Positions 51,967-60,893 of a stretch of 64,000 nt of DNA are shown piece by piece. Source of the stretch: Anseongella ginsenosidimutans. Lineage in GTDB: Bacteria > Bacteroidota > Bacteroidia > Sphingobacteriales > Sphingobacteriaceae. The position numbers and the translations under genes are program-made. Where the stretch lies: assembly GCF_008033235.1 (NCBI RefSeq), contig NZ_CP042432.1, forward strand, positions 992,001 through 1,056,000. Direction: 5' to 3'. The notes beneath the pieces are model-generated. The model saw only the letters and a list, made by a program, of their open reading frames with translations. It was not told where the DNA came from and did not search any database. How positions within the stretch are numbered: the first letter of the stretch is position 1; every line of letters starts with the position of its first letter.

Positions 51967-53205
51967 TTAGCGCCGGCGCCGGTACCCGGCCCTTTGAAGC
52001 TTTTCCAGGCTAACTGCCGCGGTGAGGCCGTGTAAAACGATGGAAATAAGAATGGTGAAGGCGGTAATGGTCCAAAGCACCTCTTCCGTTCCGAATCCCG
52101 TTTCGTTGAATGCAAAGGAAAGGTAGAACAGGGAACCTATACCACGGATGCCGAAAAAGCTGATGGCTAGTTTTTCTTTTAAATGCAAACCGGTCCCCGC
52201 CAGTCCCGTAAGGCCCGCCAGCGGGCGGATCAGCAGTACAAAAGCCAAACCGAAAATCGCCATTTCCCAGTCCAGGTTATTCAGCAGGCCGGTAACCAGG
52301 CTTCCGCCGAAGAGCAGCAACAGGACGGCCAGTACCATTCTCTCCATCTGGTCAGTGAATTCATGAAGCTTCAGGTGGAACTGATGCTCCATCTCATTGT
52401 TTCGCAAGGTAACTGCGGCGACAAAAACCGCTATAAAGCCGTACCCGTGGATGAGTTCGGTCAGGCCGTAAACCAGTAAAGTACCTGAAATAGCCACAAA
52501 TCCGTCCTGGATAACCATTTTTTCGCCTTTAAACGGGAGGTGAAACAGCAGCCAGGCCAGCAAACGGCCCATCACGTAACCACAAAGAATACCTGCCCCC
52601 AGGCGGTAAAGCAAGTCGTATGCCGCCCAGGCAGCAAAGTCCGGCGCTTGTCCGGATGGCTGAGTTCCCATAATTGCCAGCCATACAAAAGGGAAAGCCA
52701 TGCCGTCGTTCATCCCGGCCTCCGCCGTTAAGGGAAAGCGTATATTATCCTTCTCCTTTTCCAGGGGAGGGCCTACCTGGACTTCAGAAGCCAGTACGGG
52801 ATCAGTTGGAGCCAGTACTGCACCCAACAGCAGAGCAGAAGCCGGATCGAGGCCCAGGAACACGATGCCAAGCCCTGATACCGCCGCAATGCAAAGCAGC
52901 ATGGTAATGAATACCAGCCTGAAAGGAATGCGCCATCTTCTGAAAGAAAAAGCCTGGTCGATTTTAAGCCCTGTCCCCATCAGGGCAATGATCACCGCCA
53001 GTTCGGTAATATGGATCGCATAATCTTCATGCCATACCGGGCTGGGCCAGGGGAGCCATTTGCCAAAGAACGCATATAGTACTATTCCCGCCAATACGTA
53101 TAGCAGCCCGTAAGAAACTTTGAGCTTCCTCGTGATGGCCGGCATGCACGCCATGCCGAGTATTGATAAGCCAATAATGCTAAGACTAATAATATAAGTG
53201 TCCAT
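51967..53205 (-). CDS. CPA1-type Na+/H+ antiporter
   Basis: This is a 412-residue inner-membrane cation/proton antiporter with about 12-13 helices. Characteristic sequences are LAPTDPVLASEVQVGPPLE (TDP motif, about 138-156) and AEAGMNDGMAFPFVW (Asn-Asp ion-binding pair of CPA1), then ISFFGIRGIGSLFYLSFAF near the C-terminus. The ATG at 53205 starts directly at the first helix; a start 8 codons upstream is also open. The region between its stop and the phospholipase gene (51786-51966) is GC-rich and carries no supported feature. Confidence 0.93.
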   Translation of the reverse strand: MDTYIISLSIIGLSILGMACMPAITRKLKVSYGLLYVLAGIVLYAFFGKWLPWPSPVWHEDYAIHITELAVIIALMGTGLKIDQAFSFRRWRIPFRLVFITMLLCIAAVSGLGIVFLGLDPASALLLGAVLAPTDPVLASEVQVGPPLEKEKDNIRFPLTAEAGMNDGMAFPFVWLAIMGTQPSGQAPDFAAWAAYDLLYRLGAGILCGYVMGRLLAWLLFHLPFKGEKMVIQDGFVAISGTLLVYGLTELIHGYGFIAVFVAAVTLRNNEMEHQFHLKLHEFTDQMERMVLAVLLLLFGGSLVTGLLNNLDWEMAIFGLAFVLLIRPLAGLTGLAGTGLHLKEKLAISFFGIRGIGSLFYLSFAFNETGFGTEEVLWTITAFTILISIVLHGLTAAVSLEKLQRAGYRRRR

Positions 53206-53344
53206 GGAATATAGCCGATTAAAAGGCAAATATTATTCCATTAATATAATCCGCATGGAAGGCTTTCTACAATAGAATTATATAAAATGAAAAAATAGGA
53301 TATAAAAAGGTGAATTATATGCAATAAATTATTATTTTGGCACT

Positions 53345-53581
53345 GTGGGAAAACGAAAACTACAAACAAACGAACCGGAGAAGCCCTTTGACTACAGCCG
53401 TTTTAAGAAAGTCAGAGAAGAGCAATTAAAGCTTTCTTACGAAGCTTTTACGGAAGAATCGGGTATTACACGCACGGACGTACGTCTGATCGAAGAAGGC
53501 CGGATGTCCTTTATACCAGTGGCTTATCTGCGTTTTCTAAGAAAAAAAGGAGTGGATCTGAACAAAGTGCTGGGCGGATAA
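53345..53581 (+). CDS. Small XRE-like helix-turn-helix protein
   Basis: The product has 78 residues starting at GTG 53345; the only upstream ATG runs into a stop. After a short basic lead it reads FDYSRFKKVREEQLKLSYEAF, then EESGITRTDVRLIEEGRMSF and LRFLRKKGVDLNKVLGG. This fits the five-helix Cro/C1 fold with the recognition helix at ITRTDVRLIEEG. A single HTH with no effector domain suggests a local regulator. It is divergent from the antiporter gene, and the AT-rich 139-bp spacer may contain its targets. Confidence 0.75.
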   Translation: MGKRKLQTNEPEKPFDYSRFKKVREEQLKLSYEAFTEESGITRTDVRLIEEGRMSFIPVAYLRFLRKKGVDLNKVLGG

Positions 53582-53593
53582 ACCCACCATTGT

Positions 53594-54892
53594 TTAGCGC
53601 ATAGCCAGCTCTTCTTCCGGGCCCTCTCCGGTTTCCATCGGAATGCCGGCCAGTACCTGGCGGGCTGATGCTACCATTCTTTCGAATGCCGGCCGCAGGG
53701 CTTCGGCAACCGGCTCAGCCGGCGGAAAATGCTGTTTGAGTGCGTCAACCTGGCGTCCATTTTTCCAAAATCGGTAGCAAACATGCGGCCCTGTGGCCAG
53801 ACCGGTGCTGCCTACATATCCGATTACCTCTCCCTGGCTAACGTGCTGGCCCCTTCTTACCGCCCTTTTGCTCATATGCAGGTACTGAGTAGTATAAGTG
53901 CCGTTATGCCGTATTTTTACGTAATTGCCGTTGTATTTGGAATACCGTGATTCGGTCACCACCCCTGTGCCGGTAGCAACGATGGGAGTCCCGCTGGGAG
54001 CAGCAAAATCAGTACCCAGGTGCGCCTTCCACCTTTTCTGCACAGGATGGAACCGCCTTTGCGTATAGCGCGAAGAAATGCGGCTGAACTTCAGGGGCGC
54101 TTTCAAAAAAGCCCGCCGGAGGCTGTTGCCTTCTTCATCATAATATTCACCCCTTGATGCACTGTCCGGACGGAAATAGTAGGCGTCATATTCTTTGCCT
54201 TCATGCGAAAAAACGGCGGAAACAATGCGTCCGGTGCCGACGGGCTCCCCTTTCACATAAGACTGTTCATATTGCACCTTGAACCAGTCGTCCTTTTTTA
54301 TCGCATAAAAATTAATGACCCAGCCATAAATGTCCTGGGCAAGCTGCATGGACAGCGCCGGATTAGCGCCGCCTTTTTCAAATGTCTCATACAGGGAGCT
54401 GTTGATCGTACCAGACACCGTTTTCATACGGGTTGTCACCTTATGCTTGCCTGCGTAAACGCGCATGGAATCCCGGAGGTCATATACAATATAGTCAACC
54501 GGGTTTGGCTGGTACACAAAATAAGCTGCGCGGGCCTCGCCGGCATTTACTTTCGGGGTAAAAATCGCATAGGAATTGCCCGCTGCGATCTTTCTTACGT
54601 CGAATACTTCTTTCGCCTTTTGTGAAAGCATGGAGATCTCCGAAAGATCAATCTGATGGCGCTGAAGTATATTGGAAAGGAACTCATTACGTTTAACGGT
54701 CGAGGTAGTGACATTAAAGGAATCCAGCGAGAGGCCAAATTCACGCGGAACAGCAGGCACCGGGGCTTTTTTTACGACCGGGGCCGGAGGTGCGGCAGGT
54801 TCCGAACTTAAGGCCGAAAATAAAATAAAACCGGCCCCAAGGGTAACTGATATAAGAAAAATAAGTAAAGGCGCGCTGCTCTTTAAGTTCAT
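53594..54892 (-). CDS. M23 family peptidoglycan endopeptidase
   Basis: The product has 432 residues with an N-terminal signal anchor (about 8-28). A LysM-like/OapA-like region spans about 60-240. The M23 domain (about 285-385) has His291 and Asp295 (HLGTDFAAP), His339 (QYLHMS) and His370 in GPHVCYRFW. The canonical HxH second histidine, normally a zinc ligand, is Cys372 here. I recall this variant in other Gram-negative M23 proteins and Cys can bind zinc, so activity is not excluded. It probably cleaves peptidoglycan cross-links in the periplasm during growth. It is monocistronic. Confidence 0.9.
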   Translation of the reverse strand: MNLKSSAPLLIFLISVTLGAGFILFSALSSEPAAPPAPVVKKAPVPAVPREFGLSLDSFNVTTSTVKRNEFLSNILQRHQIDLSEISMLSQKAKEVFDVRKIAAGNSYAIFTPKVNAGEARAAYFVYQPNPVDYIVYDLRDSMRVYAGKHKVTTRMKTVSGTINSSLYETFEKGGANPALSMQLAQDIYGWVINFYAIKKDDWFKVQYEQSYVKGEPVGTGRIVSAVFSHEGKEYDAYYFRPDSASRGEYYDEEGNSLRRAFLKAPLKFSRISSRYTQRRFHPVQKRWKAHLGTDFAAPSGTPIVATGTGVVTESRYSKYNGNYVKIRHNGTYTTQYLHMSKRAVRRGQHVSQGEVIGYVGSTGLATGPHVCYRFWKNGRQVDALKQHFPPAEPVAEALRPAFERMVASARQVLAGIPMETGEGPEEELAMR

Positions 54893-55024
54893 GTTAGCTG
54901 CAGGTTCTGATGTAAACTCTCTGTACGAATCTCCAAATTTCCCGAATATCAGAATTATGATTTATAATAACGAATTTAATGTGAAAAAATTCGGCTTTTT
55001 CCAAAAAAAGCAGTAGTTTTTTTA

Positions 55025-56016
55025 TTACATTTTTACCCGTAAAATAAGGCTGTCGGCGGTAATATACAGCGTACTGGTCTTTTCGTCGAGTGCGCAGTTG
55101 GACGCAACACCTTCTACTTTTATCTTACCCAGCAACTTCCGGTCTTTCCCGAAAACCCAGATACCTCCCGGCCCGCTGGCAAAAATTGTTCCTTCGCTAT
55201 CTATTTTAAGACCGTCGGGAAGGCCCGGCGCCTGGCTTACTTCCCCGGTCACATCCATCAGTATTCCAGGGTTAACGAGCGAGTCGCGGCTGCCGAGATC
55301 AAATGTATACCATATAGCTTTTTCAGGGTCCGAGTTGGCAACGATCAGTGTTTTTTCATCCGGTGTAAGTGCAATCCCGTTTGGCCGGCTGATGGAATCG
55401 GTCAGCAGGGTTACCTGCCCTTTCCCGTTGACCTTGTAAACGCCCTGAAAGGGGATTTCACGGGCCGGGTCATTTGCTCTTTTTTCCAGGCCATAGGGCG
55501 GATCCGTAAAGAAAAGGTCGCCGTTGCTTCGCTGGACCGCGTCATTAGGACTGTTGAATTTCTTCCCTTCGTAATTATCAGCAACCGGGGTAAAACCGGG
55601 CTCAGGAAGGTCCAGGGGGCATTCATGATCGCCAGCCTCCTGTCGCCATGCTGGCATAGCAGTAGTTTTCCTTTCCTTGTCAGGAGCAATCCGTTGGAAC
55701 CGGTTTCGCCTCCGCGCGGCTGGCTGCCGGTATATCCTGAGGGCGTAAGGTAGGGCTCCAGCCCTTTTTTGGCCGTCCATTTATACACGATGTTTTCCGG
55801 AACATCTGAGAATAACAGCATTTTTTCTTCTTCCACCCATAAAGGGCCTTCGCTCCAATTGAACCCTTCAGCGATAACTTCCACAAGGGCGTCAGGACCA
55901 ATAATGGAGTCCAGCCCGGGATCCAGGCGTTCAACGCTGCCGGCAATGCGTCTGCTTTCCCCGGCACAGGCTCCCAGGATCAGGCCCCCCAGGAGAAATA
56001 AACCGAATATTTTCAT
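55025..56016 (-). pseudogene. SMP-30/gluconolactonase/LRE family lipoprotein, frameshifted
   Basis: Two overlapping frames together encode one lipoprotein. The 5' part (56016 to about 55620) has a lipobox (LILGAC) and the propeller motif NWSEGPLWVEEE with its Glu ligand. The 3' part (about 55617 to 55025) has KKFNSPNDAVQRSNGDLFF (Asn ligand), RPNGIALTPDEK and GLPDGLKIDSEG (Asp ligand). The frames join within a five-base G run (plus strand 55615-55619). One extra base would restore NAPLDLPEPGF and a 330-residue protein of normal length. All four metal-ligand positions survive across both frames. Either the gene is recently inactivated, or this is a homopolymer sequencing error. It would hydrolyse a sugar lactone. 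Confidence 0.85.
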
Positions 56017-56065
56017 TTTTTGTCTGCTGATCTCACCGAAAGATAGTAATTTTCAGGGTAGAATA

Positions 56066-56782
56066 ATGGATAAAGAGAATGACTTTTGGTTTCCCGGCCG
56101 TTGGGTAGGAGGGCTTGCATTGATGCTGGCCCCCGTACTTTTGCTGGCCGGCGTACTTTTGCGTATTCAGTTTTCTTTTTTCTTCCCGGACCAGCTGGCA
56201 GCCTATGAAAGCCATCCGGCCCTGATCTTTGCTTCATACAGCGCTTTTCTTGCAGGAAATATTCTTTTATGGCCCGCAGTTATTACGCTGGCGCGCCTGA
56301 TCGGCCTTAAGAAGCCTGGCTGGGGCATCTGGGGCGGCGTTTTCGTGTTATTCGGGCTTTTTGCCCGGACCTTTCACGCAGGAGTTGACCATCTTGCCTT
56401 TCAGCTGGTTGATGTACAGGGGCTTCAACCGGCAATAGACGCGGTATCCGGTTCCTACGGAGCCTTCCATATTGTATCGGTTCTCACGGGGACGATTATG
56501 CTTGGCTGGATCCTGCTTGCTGCGGGCGCTTATCTCTCCGGTACGCTCGGGTTAATCCGCGCTATTGCGCTGGCGCTGATGTCAGCGCTTATGCTGGGTG
56601 TGCTTAAAGGCAGTACGGTTGTTTCTGTCATCGCCACGGCAGGGCTTTGTATTGCCATGTGTCCTTTAGGGATCCGGGTTTTACATAATGGGCAAAGGCC
56701 AGCTGCCCGGGCGGTACTTGCCTGGTCGGCCGCGGTGGCCCTGGTGATTATCCTTTTATACTTTTTCGGCCAGGCGGGATAG
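56066..56782 (+). CDS. Polytopic membrane protein of unknown function
   Basis: The product has 238 residues with seven likely membrane helices. Its N-terminus WFPGRWVGGLALMLAPVLLLAGVLLR and the sequence LFARTFHAGVDHLAFQLVDVQG (about 105-130), with two histidines in a membrane-proximal position, are the most distinctive parts. I cannot name the family. The ATG at 56066 precedes the first helix; the frame is open upstream without protein-like sequence. A 7/8 promoter box TAATTTTC is at 56047-56054. It is divergent from the frameshifted SMP-30 gene, and its stop lies 37 bases before the next serine hydrolase start. Confidence 0.7.
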   Translation: MDKENDFWFPGRWVGGLALMLAPVLLLAGVLLRIQFSFFFPDQLAAYESHPALIFASYSAFLAGNILLWPAVITLARLIGLKKPGWGIWGGVFVLFGLFARTFHAGVDHLAFQLVDVQGLQPAIDAVSGSYGAFHIVSVLTGTIMLGWILLAAGAYLSGTLGLIRAIALALMSALMLGVLKGSTVVSVIATAGLCIAMCPLGIRVLHNGQRPAARAVLAWSAAVALVIILLYFFGQAG

Positions 56783-56818
56783 AGATCAATGCCTGGCAGG
56801 CACCATCACAGCGCATAT

Positions 56819-58261
56819 ATGAAAAGTTCGTTATCAGCTGTCCTCCTCTTACTGCTGCAATTCGCAGGCGGGCGCCTCGCTGCACAGGTTGCGGAAAATG
56901 ATCCGGCGGCTAAACTGGCAGCTAAAGTAGATGGCTTATTTGCCGGTATTGACGCTGCAAATGATCCCGGAGCGGCAGTTATGGTAGTCCGGAACGGGGA
57001 TGTATTGCTTCGCCGCTGCTATGGCCTGGCCAACCTGGAGCATCGGGCGCCCATTACTTCCTCAACGGTTTTTGACATAGCTTCTTTATCCAAGCAATTT
57101 GCCGGGATGGCTATTTCCATGCTGGTGGAAGAGGGCCGGATCTCTTTGGAGGACGACATCCGTAAGTATATTCCGGAGCTTCCTGATTTCGGGCATACGA
57201 TCACCGTTGGCCACCTTGTGCATCATACCAGCGGGATCCGGGACTGGCCCGGAACGCTGGCCCTGGCGGGTTCCCGCATGGACGATGTGATCACCTTTGA
57301 ACAGATCCTCAATATGGCCTATCACCAGCAGGGCCTCAATTTTCCGCCCGGTTCCGAATATACTTATTCGAATACGGGCTACAACCTGCTGGCGGAACTG
57401 GTAGCCCGCGTTAGCGGTAAAACGTTCCGGGAATGGACTCATGAACGTATTTTTCAGCCGCTCGGAATGAAATCTACTCATTTCCATGATGATCCTTCCG
57501 AAATGGTTCCGGGAAAAGCATACGGTTATCACCGGCAGGGGAACGGGAAATTCCTGGCCATACATAACGGCCTTACCGCACTGGGCTCCAGCTCCCTCTA
57601 TACGAGTATCGACGACCTGGCAAAATGGGTGATGAACTTCAGCGAGCCTGAAGTGGGCGGAAAACGGGTAATTGAACGAATGTTCCGGCAAGGCTCCCTA
57701 AATAACGGCAAACAAATATCCTATGCCTTTGGATTGGTGGCAGGGCAATACCGCGGACTGAAGATATTAGACCATAGCGGCTCCTGGGCCTCCTTTAATA
57801 CCTTTTTACTACATTTCCCGGAGCAGGGCTTTTCGGTGGTGGTCCTGATGAATTACAGCCCCGCGAATCCGGGCCGCCTGGCATATAATATTGCCGACCT
57901 GTATCTTGACGGCCAGCTTGAGCCGCAGAAAACACCTGTAAAGCAGGAAAGAGCTGCCGAACCTGCAGCTTACCCGGCGCCGGACGCCGCTGCCCTTCAG
58001 GAATTCGGCGGCCGGTACAAAAGCGGAGAACTGGAGGCGGTTTACACCATCGTTCCCGCCGAAGGGAAATTAATGGCCAGGCACCGGCGGCACGGCGAGA
58101 TAGCACTCAGGCCGGTTGCCAAAGACACGTTTCAGGGGGCGGCCTGGTTTATGCAAACAGTAGAATTTACCCGGGATGAAGCAGGAAACATAAGCGGCTT
58201 CCTGGTTTCGCATCAGCGCTGCAGGAACCAACGCTTCGAAAAGCAAGCCAGGTTAGAATAA
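56819..58261 (+). CDS. Exported serine hydrolase, class C beta-lactamase-like
   Basis: This is a 480-residue enzyme with a signal peptide (about 1-23, ending AAQ). The catalytic domain contains SLSK (Ser89-Lys92), YSN (Tyr183-Asn185) and DHSGSW near residue 320 for the HxG motif. It ends with a C-terminal lipocalin-like beta domain (about 400-480). It acts in the periplasm on an ester or peptide; a penicillin-binding-protein-like esterase or D-aminopeptidase are both possible. An ATG 10 codons upstream would put a His-rich leader before the signal peptide and is disfavoured. It is unlike the paralogue at 38862-39902, which lacks a signal peptide and the C-terminal domain. Confidence 0.9.
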   Translation: MKSSLSAVLLLLLQFAGGRLAAQVAENDPAAKLAAKVDGLFAGIDAANDPGAAVMVVRNGDVLLRRCYGLANLEHRAPITSSTVFDIASLSKQFAGMAISMLVEEGRISLEDDIRKYIPELPDFGHTITVGHLVHHTSGIRDWPGTLALAGSRMDDVITFEQILNMAYHQQGLNFPPGSEYTYSNTGYNLLAELVARVSGKTFREWTHERIFQPLGMKSTHFHDDPSEMVPGKAYGYHRQGNGKFLAIHNGLTALGSSSLYTSIDDLAKWVMNFSEPEVGGKRVIERMFRQGSLNNGKQISYAFGLVAGQYRGLKILDHSGSWASFNTFLLHFPEQGFSVVVLMNYSPANPGRLAYNIADLYLDGQLEPQKTPVKQERAAEPAAYPAPDAAALQEFGGRYKSGELEAVYTIVPAEGKLMARHRRHGEIALRPVAKDTFQGAAWFMQTVEFTRDEAGNISGFLVSHQRCRNQRFEKQARLE

Positions 58262-58296
58262 GTTTAATATATTTATACAGAAGAAATAAACACGAT

Positions 58297-58989
58297 ATGA
58301 AATTACTCCTAACCCTATGCGCTGCTGCAGCGCTGATGTCTTCCTGTTCAACGGCTTCGAAGCAAAAAGCTTCCGGAGACAAAGAAAACGCTGCCGCAGA
58401 AAATACGGCTTCTCCGGATGCCGGCGGCGAAGAGTGGACGAGCCTTTTTGACGGGAAGTCTCTGGAGGGCTGGAAAGCTTCCGAACATCCCGCCACCTTC
58501 AGCGTGGAAGACGGGATGATTAAGGTGGCAGGCCCCAGGGCGCACTTGTTTTATGTAGGCCCGGTAATGGACCACGATTTTAAGGACTTTGAATTCCGCG
58601 CGCAAGTGATGACTACGCATGGCTCCAATTCAGGGATCTATTTTCATACCGCTTACCAGGACTCCGGCTGGCCCTCAAAGGGCTACGAGGTACAGGTGAA
58701 TAATTCACATACGGACTGGCGGAGAACCGGCAGCCTTTACGGAATCGACGACGTAAAGGATGTATTGGTAAAAGATAATGAATGGTATACGGAACATATC
58801 ATTGTCCGGGGGAAGCATATTATTATCAAAATCAATGACAAAACGGTAGTGGATTATACGGAACCGGACAGCGTGGCCCAGGTAACGGAGGCAAACGGCC
58901 GCCGGATTTCCAGCGGAACGTTCGCCCTGCAGGGGCATGATCCGGAAAGTACCGTATTTTATAAAGATATTGAAGTGAAACCACTGTAA
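58297..58989 (+). CDS. DUF1080 family lipoprotein (3-keto-disaccharide hydrolase-like)
   Basis: The product has 230 residues with a lipobox (LMSSC, Cys17), then an Ala/Glu-rich linker and one DUF1080 concanavalin-like domain (about 48-230). Motifs are WTSLFDGKSLEGWKAS, DFEFRAQVMTTHGSNSGIYF, GYEVQVNNSHTDWRRTGSLYG and FALQGHDPESTVFYKDIEV. DUF1080 members hydrolyse 3-keto-glycosides made by Gfo/Idh/MocA dehydrogenases. The matching oxidoreductases, ThuA and DUF6807 genes lie at 22-30 kb in this window, so this distant gene may complete the same pathway (inference). A 7/8 promoter box is at 58268-58275. Confidence 0.9.
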   Translation: MKLLLTLCAAAALMSSCSTASKQKASGDKENAAAENTASPDAGGEEWTSLFDGKSLEGWKASEHPATFSVEDGMIKVAGPRAHLFYVGPVMDHDFKDFEFRAQVMTTHGSNSGIYFHTAYQDSGWPSKGYEVQVNNSHTDWRRTGSLYGIDDVKDVLVKDNEWYTEHIIVRGKHIIIKINDKTVVDYTEPDSVAQVTEANGRRISSGTFALQGHDPESTVFYKDIEVKPL

Positions 58990-59037
58990 CAGGCGAAACC
59001 GGCAGCGTTTCCCGGACGGCTTTCGAAAGGGCCTTCT

Positions 59038-59541
59038 TTATTCGCCGGATTTGCTTTTTTCTTTTTCGGTGATATACCCGTTGAACGAAATTGCCTGACG
59101 CCGGTCGCTGTTTACACGCAGGGAAGCAGAGCCGTTCTCAGAAACCGTAAGGAACATCTGCCGGACATCTTCTGCGTCGTTCGGCGTGATCTTAACATCC
59201 CAGCCTCCTTTTCTTCGTTCCTTGACGGCATAGTCAAAATCCTCGGATTCAAAGTCAATGCCGCCTCCTGTGAGGTCGGAAGGGGCCCGGTAAGCCCGGC
59301 CGAAATAGGGAAGATAGGTGATAACCCGTTCTTCGGAAACCTTCATATCGTAGGAACTGGTCAGGTACCTGCTGTTGCCCCCCATGGGCAGCGCCATTTG
59401 GGCTTTGAAAACAAAATTTCTGTCTTCGATCAGCGCCTTCACGTCCGCTTCGTCCATATCCTGCGCGCCGGCCGGTAAATACGCCGCTGCGATGAGCAAG
59501 GCACACAGGGTAATTCTCAGGACAGGATATATTCTTTTCAT
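59038..59541 (-). CDS. DUF4251 family exported protein
   Basis: The product has 167 residues with a signal peptide (about 1-26, ending AGAQ). The mature part matches DUF4251: EADVKALIEDRNFVFKAQMALPMGG, SSYDMKVSEERVITYLPYFGRAY, GGIDFESEDFDYAVKERRKGGWDVKI and the C-terminal YITEKE. These are small periplasmic beta proteins of unknown function confined largely to Bacteroidota. The gene is convergent with the DUF1080 gene. Confidence 0.88.
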   Translation of the reverse strand: MKRIYPVLRITLCALLIAAAYLPAGAQDMDEADVKALIEDRNFVFKAQMALPMGGNSRYLTSSYDMKVSEERVITYLPYFGRAYRAPSDLTGGGIDFESEDFDYAVKERRKGGWDVKITPNDAEDVRQMFLTVSENGSASLRVNSDRRQAISFNGYITEKEKSKSGE

Positions 59542-59573
59542 GGCTTTTTTAATTGAGAAAACGTTTCGATGCC

Positions 59574-59810
59574 TTAAAGGGTTTGGTCCGATCCTTTATT
59601 TTTCGACGGCACAAGCAGTTCCCTTACATCCGCATTCAGCGCACGGGCAACTTCAAAAAGGGTTTCCACCGTAGGCTGCATACTGTTCGTACACCATTTG
59701 GAAACCGTGGTTTTATTCATCCCCAACTTTTGTGCCAGCCAAAGGTTGGTCTTCCCCTTTTCGGCCAGTACTGCTTTGATCCGGTTAAAGACGGGCTTTT
59801 TCCCATTCAT
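59574..59810 (-). CDS. XRE family helix-turn-helix regulator
   Basis: This is a 78-residue single-domain regulator. The Cro/C1 HTH is clear: NRIKAVLAEKGKTNLWLAQKLGMNKTTVSKWCTN, then QPTVETLFEVARALNADVRELL. It is divergent from the nucleotidyltransferase/HEPN gene with a 144-bp shared promoter region, so it may control that gene. The spacing to the DUF4251 gene on the same strand is 32 bases. Confidence 0.92.
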   Translation of the reverse strand: MNGKKPVFNRIKAVLAEKGKTNLWLAQKLGMNKTTVSKWCTNSMQPTVETLFEVARALNADVRELLVPSKNKGSDQTL

Positions 59811-59888
59811 CCCTAGAGAAGGCTAATTAAGAAGCAATATACTCAAAATTGTTCAGAAAAAGGAATGGTGGATTATTTGTACTTTTTA

Positions 59889-59919
59889 ATTGCTTATAAA
59901 ACAATTTTAGTTATCTTTA
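59889..59919 (+). promoter_or_regulatory. Candidate promoter of the NT/HEPN gene
   Basis: ATTG at 59889-59892 and TATCTTTA at 59912-59919 are separated by 19 bases, a near match to the Bacteroidota -33/-7 pair. The ATG at 59955 is 35 bases further on. Confidence 0.45.
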
Positions 59920-59954
59920 CCGTAACATCGTTTATCAATCAAAAACCTATTGTA

Positions 59955-60893
59955 ATGCATACTTCGTTTAATCATTTGCCCGCGATCAACCAACAGGATC
60001 AATTAGACTACCTGGTAAGGATCATTACCGACTCACTGGATGTAAGCGCAATTATTTACATCGGAAGCATCACCTCCAGCACGGTGATAAAAAGCTGTTT
60101 CGCCCCTGAGGGCATAGAAGGGAATTATCAATATGAATATGACCTCCTGGTTATTCCGCCGGCGGGAGAAATGCGTGAGGATTATGAACTGCAGGATATT
60201 ATCGAAAGCCGCTGCCGGTCTTACGCCCATGTGAACGCTACCGTCCGAAGCATGGATATCATCAGGGACCTCCTCCGGAAGGGAAGCTCGTTTTTTCACA
60301 CGGTTTTTAGCGAAGGTTACCTGCTGTATAGTAACGGGCAGGCAAATCTGCCTTTCCTGACCCCTGCCGGAATTCCGGCTAACAAATCGGTAAAAGCCGA
60401 ACAGGATTGGGACCTCCTTTACCAGGATGCCGTCAGGTTCCTGAATGGGGCGGAGTTCTACGCAGGCAACCGGGATCTTCGCCATGCCGTATTTATGCTG
60501 CACCAGGCGGCTGAACGGGTTTGCTCAGCCATGATACGGGTATTTACAGGGCTGCATACCAGCACGCATAACCTGAATAAGCTGCTCCGGTATACCCGGC
60601 TTTTCAGCATGGAACCTTCCGCGATCTTTCCAAGGAACACGCCCGAAGAAATTCACCTGTTTGACCTGCTTTTCAGGGGATATTCCGATGCCCGTTATCG
60701 CCAGAGCTACGAGATCAATGAAAATGAACTTGAAATCCTGCTGCGGCGCCTGCACCGGTTGCATCAGGTAGCCGAAGGCCTTTGCAGGAGGCAGCTGCGG
60801 GCTTACGCCCTGAAGGAGGGCAAGCGGGATCCTTTACTTAAAAAAATAACAGGCGGAAAGGTCAGGCCACAAAATGATAACCCACCCCTTTAA
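59955..60893 (+). CDS. Nucleotidyltransferase-like / HEPN domain fusion protein
   Basis: The product has 312 residues. The N-terminal half resembles a minimal nucleotidyltransferase fold, with IIYIGSITSS (Gly37-Ser38) and an acidic strand YEYDLLVIPP (Asp63). The C-terminal half (about 155-275) is a HEPN domain, with HAVFMLHQAAERVCSAMIRV and GYSDARYRQSYEI. Separate MNT/HEPN pairs act as toxin-antitoxin modules; the fused form is common in Bacteroidota with unknown role. A strict R-x4-6-H nuclease motif is not evident. The ATG at 59955 follows a good promoter. The 3' end overlaps the convergent response-regulator gene by 32 bases. Confidence 0.8.
   Translation: MHTSFNHLPAINQQDQLDYLVRIITDSLDVSAIIYIGSITSSTVIKSCFAPEGIEGNYQYEYDLLVIPPAGEMREDYELQDIIESRCRSYAHVNATVRSMDIIRDLLRKGSSFFHTVFSEGYLLYSNGQANLPFLTPAGIPANKSVKAEQDWDLLYQDAVRFLNGAEFYAGNRDLRHAVFMLHQAAERVCSAMIRVFTGLHTSTHNLNKLLRYTRLFSMEPSAIFPRNTPEEIHLFDLLFRGYSDARYRQSYEINENELEILLRRLHRLHQVAEGLCRRQLRAYALKEGKRDPLLKKITGGKVRPQNDNPPL

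Noticed and set aside
55769..56065. Upstream extension of the 56066 membrane protein
   Set aside because: It runs antisense through the SMP-30 gene and its translation has no protein-like features before the ATG at 56066.
59012..59045. Intrinsic terminator after the DUF1080 gene
   Set aside because: A GGC...GCC pairing with a U-rich tail exists, but the stem needs G-U pairs or bulges and is too weak to claim.
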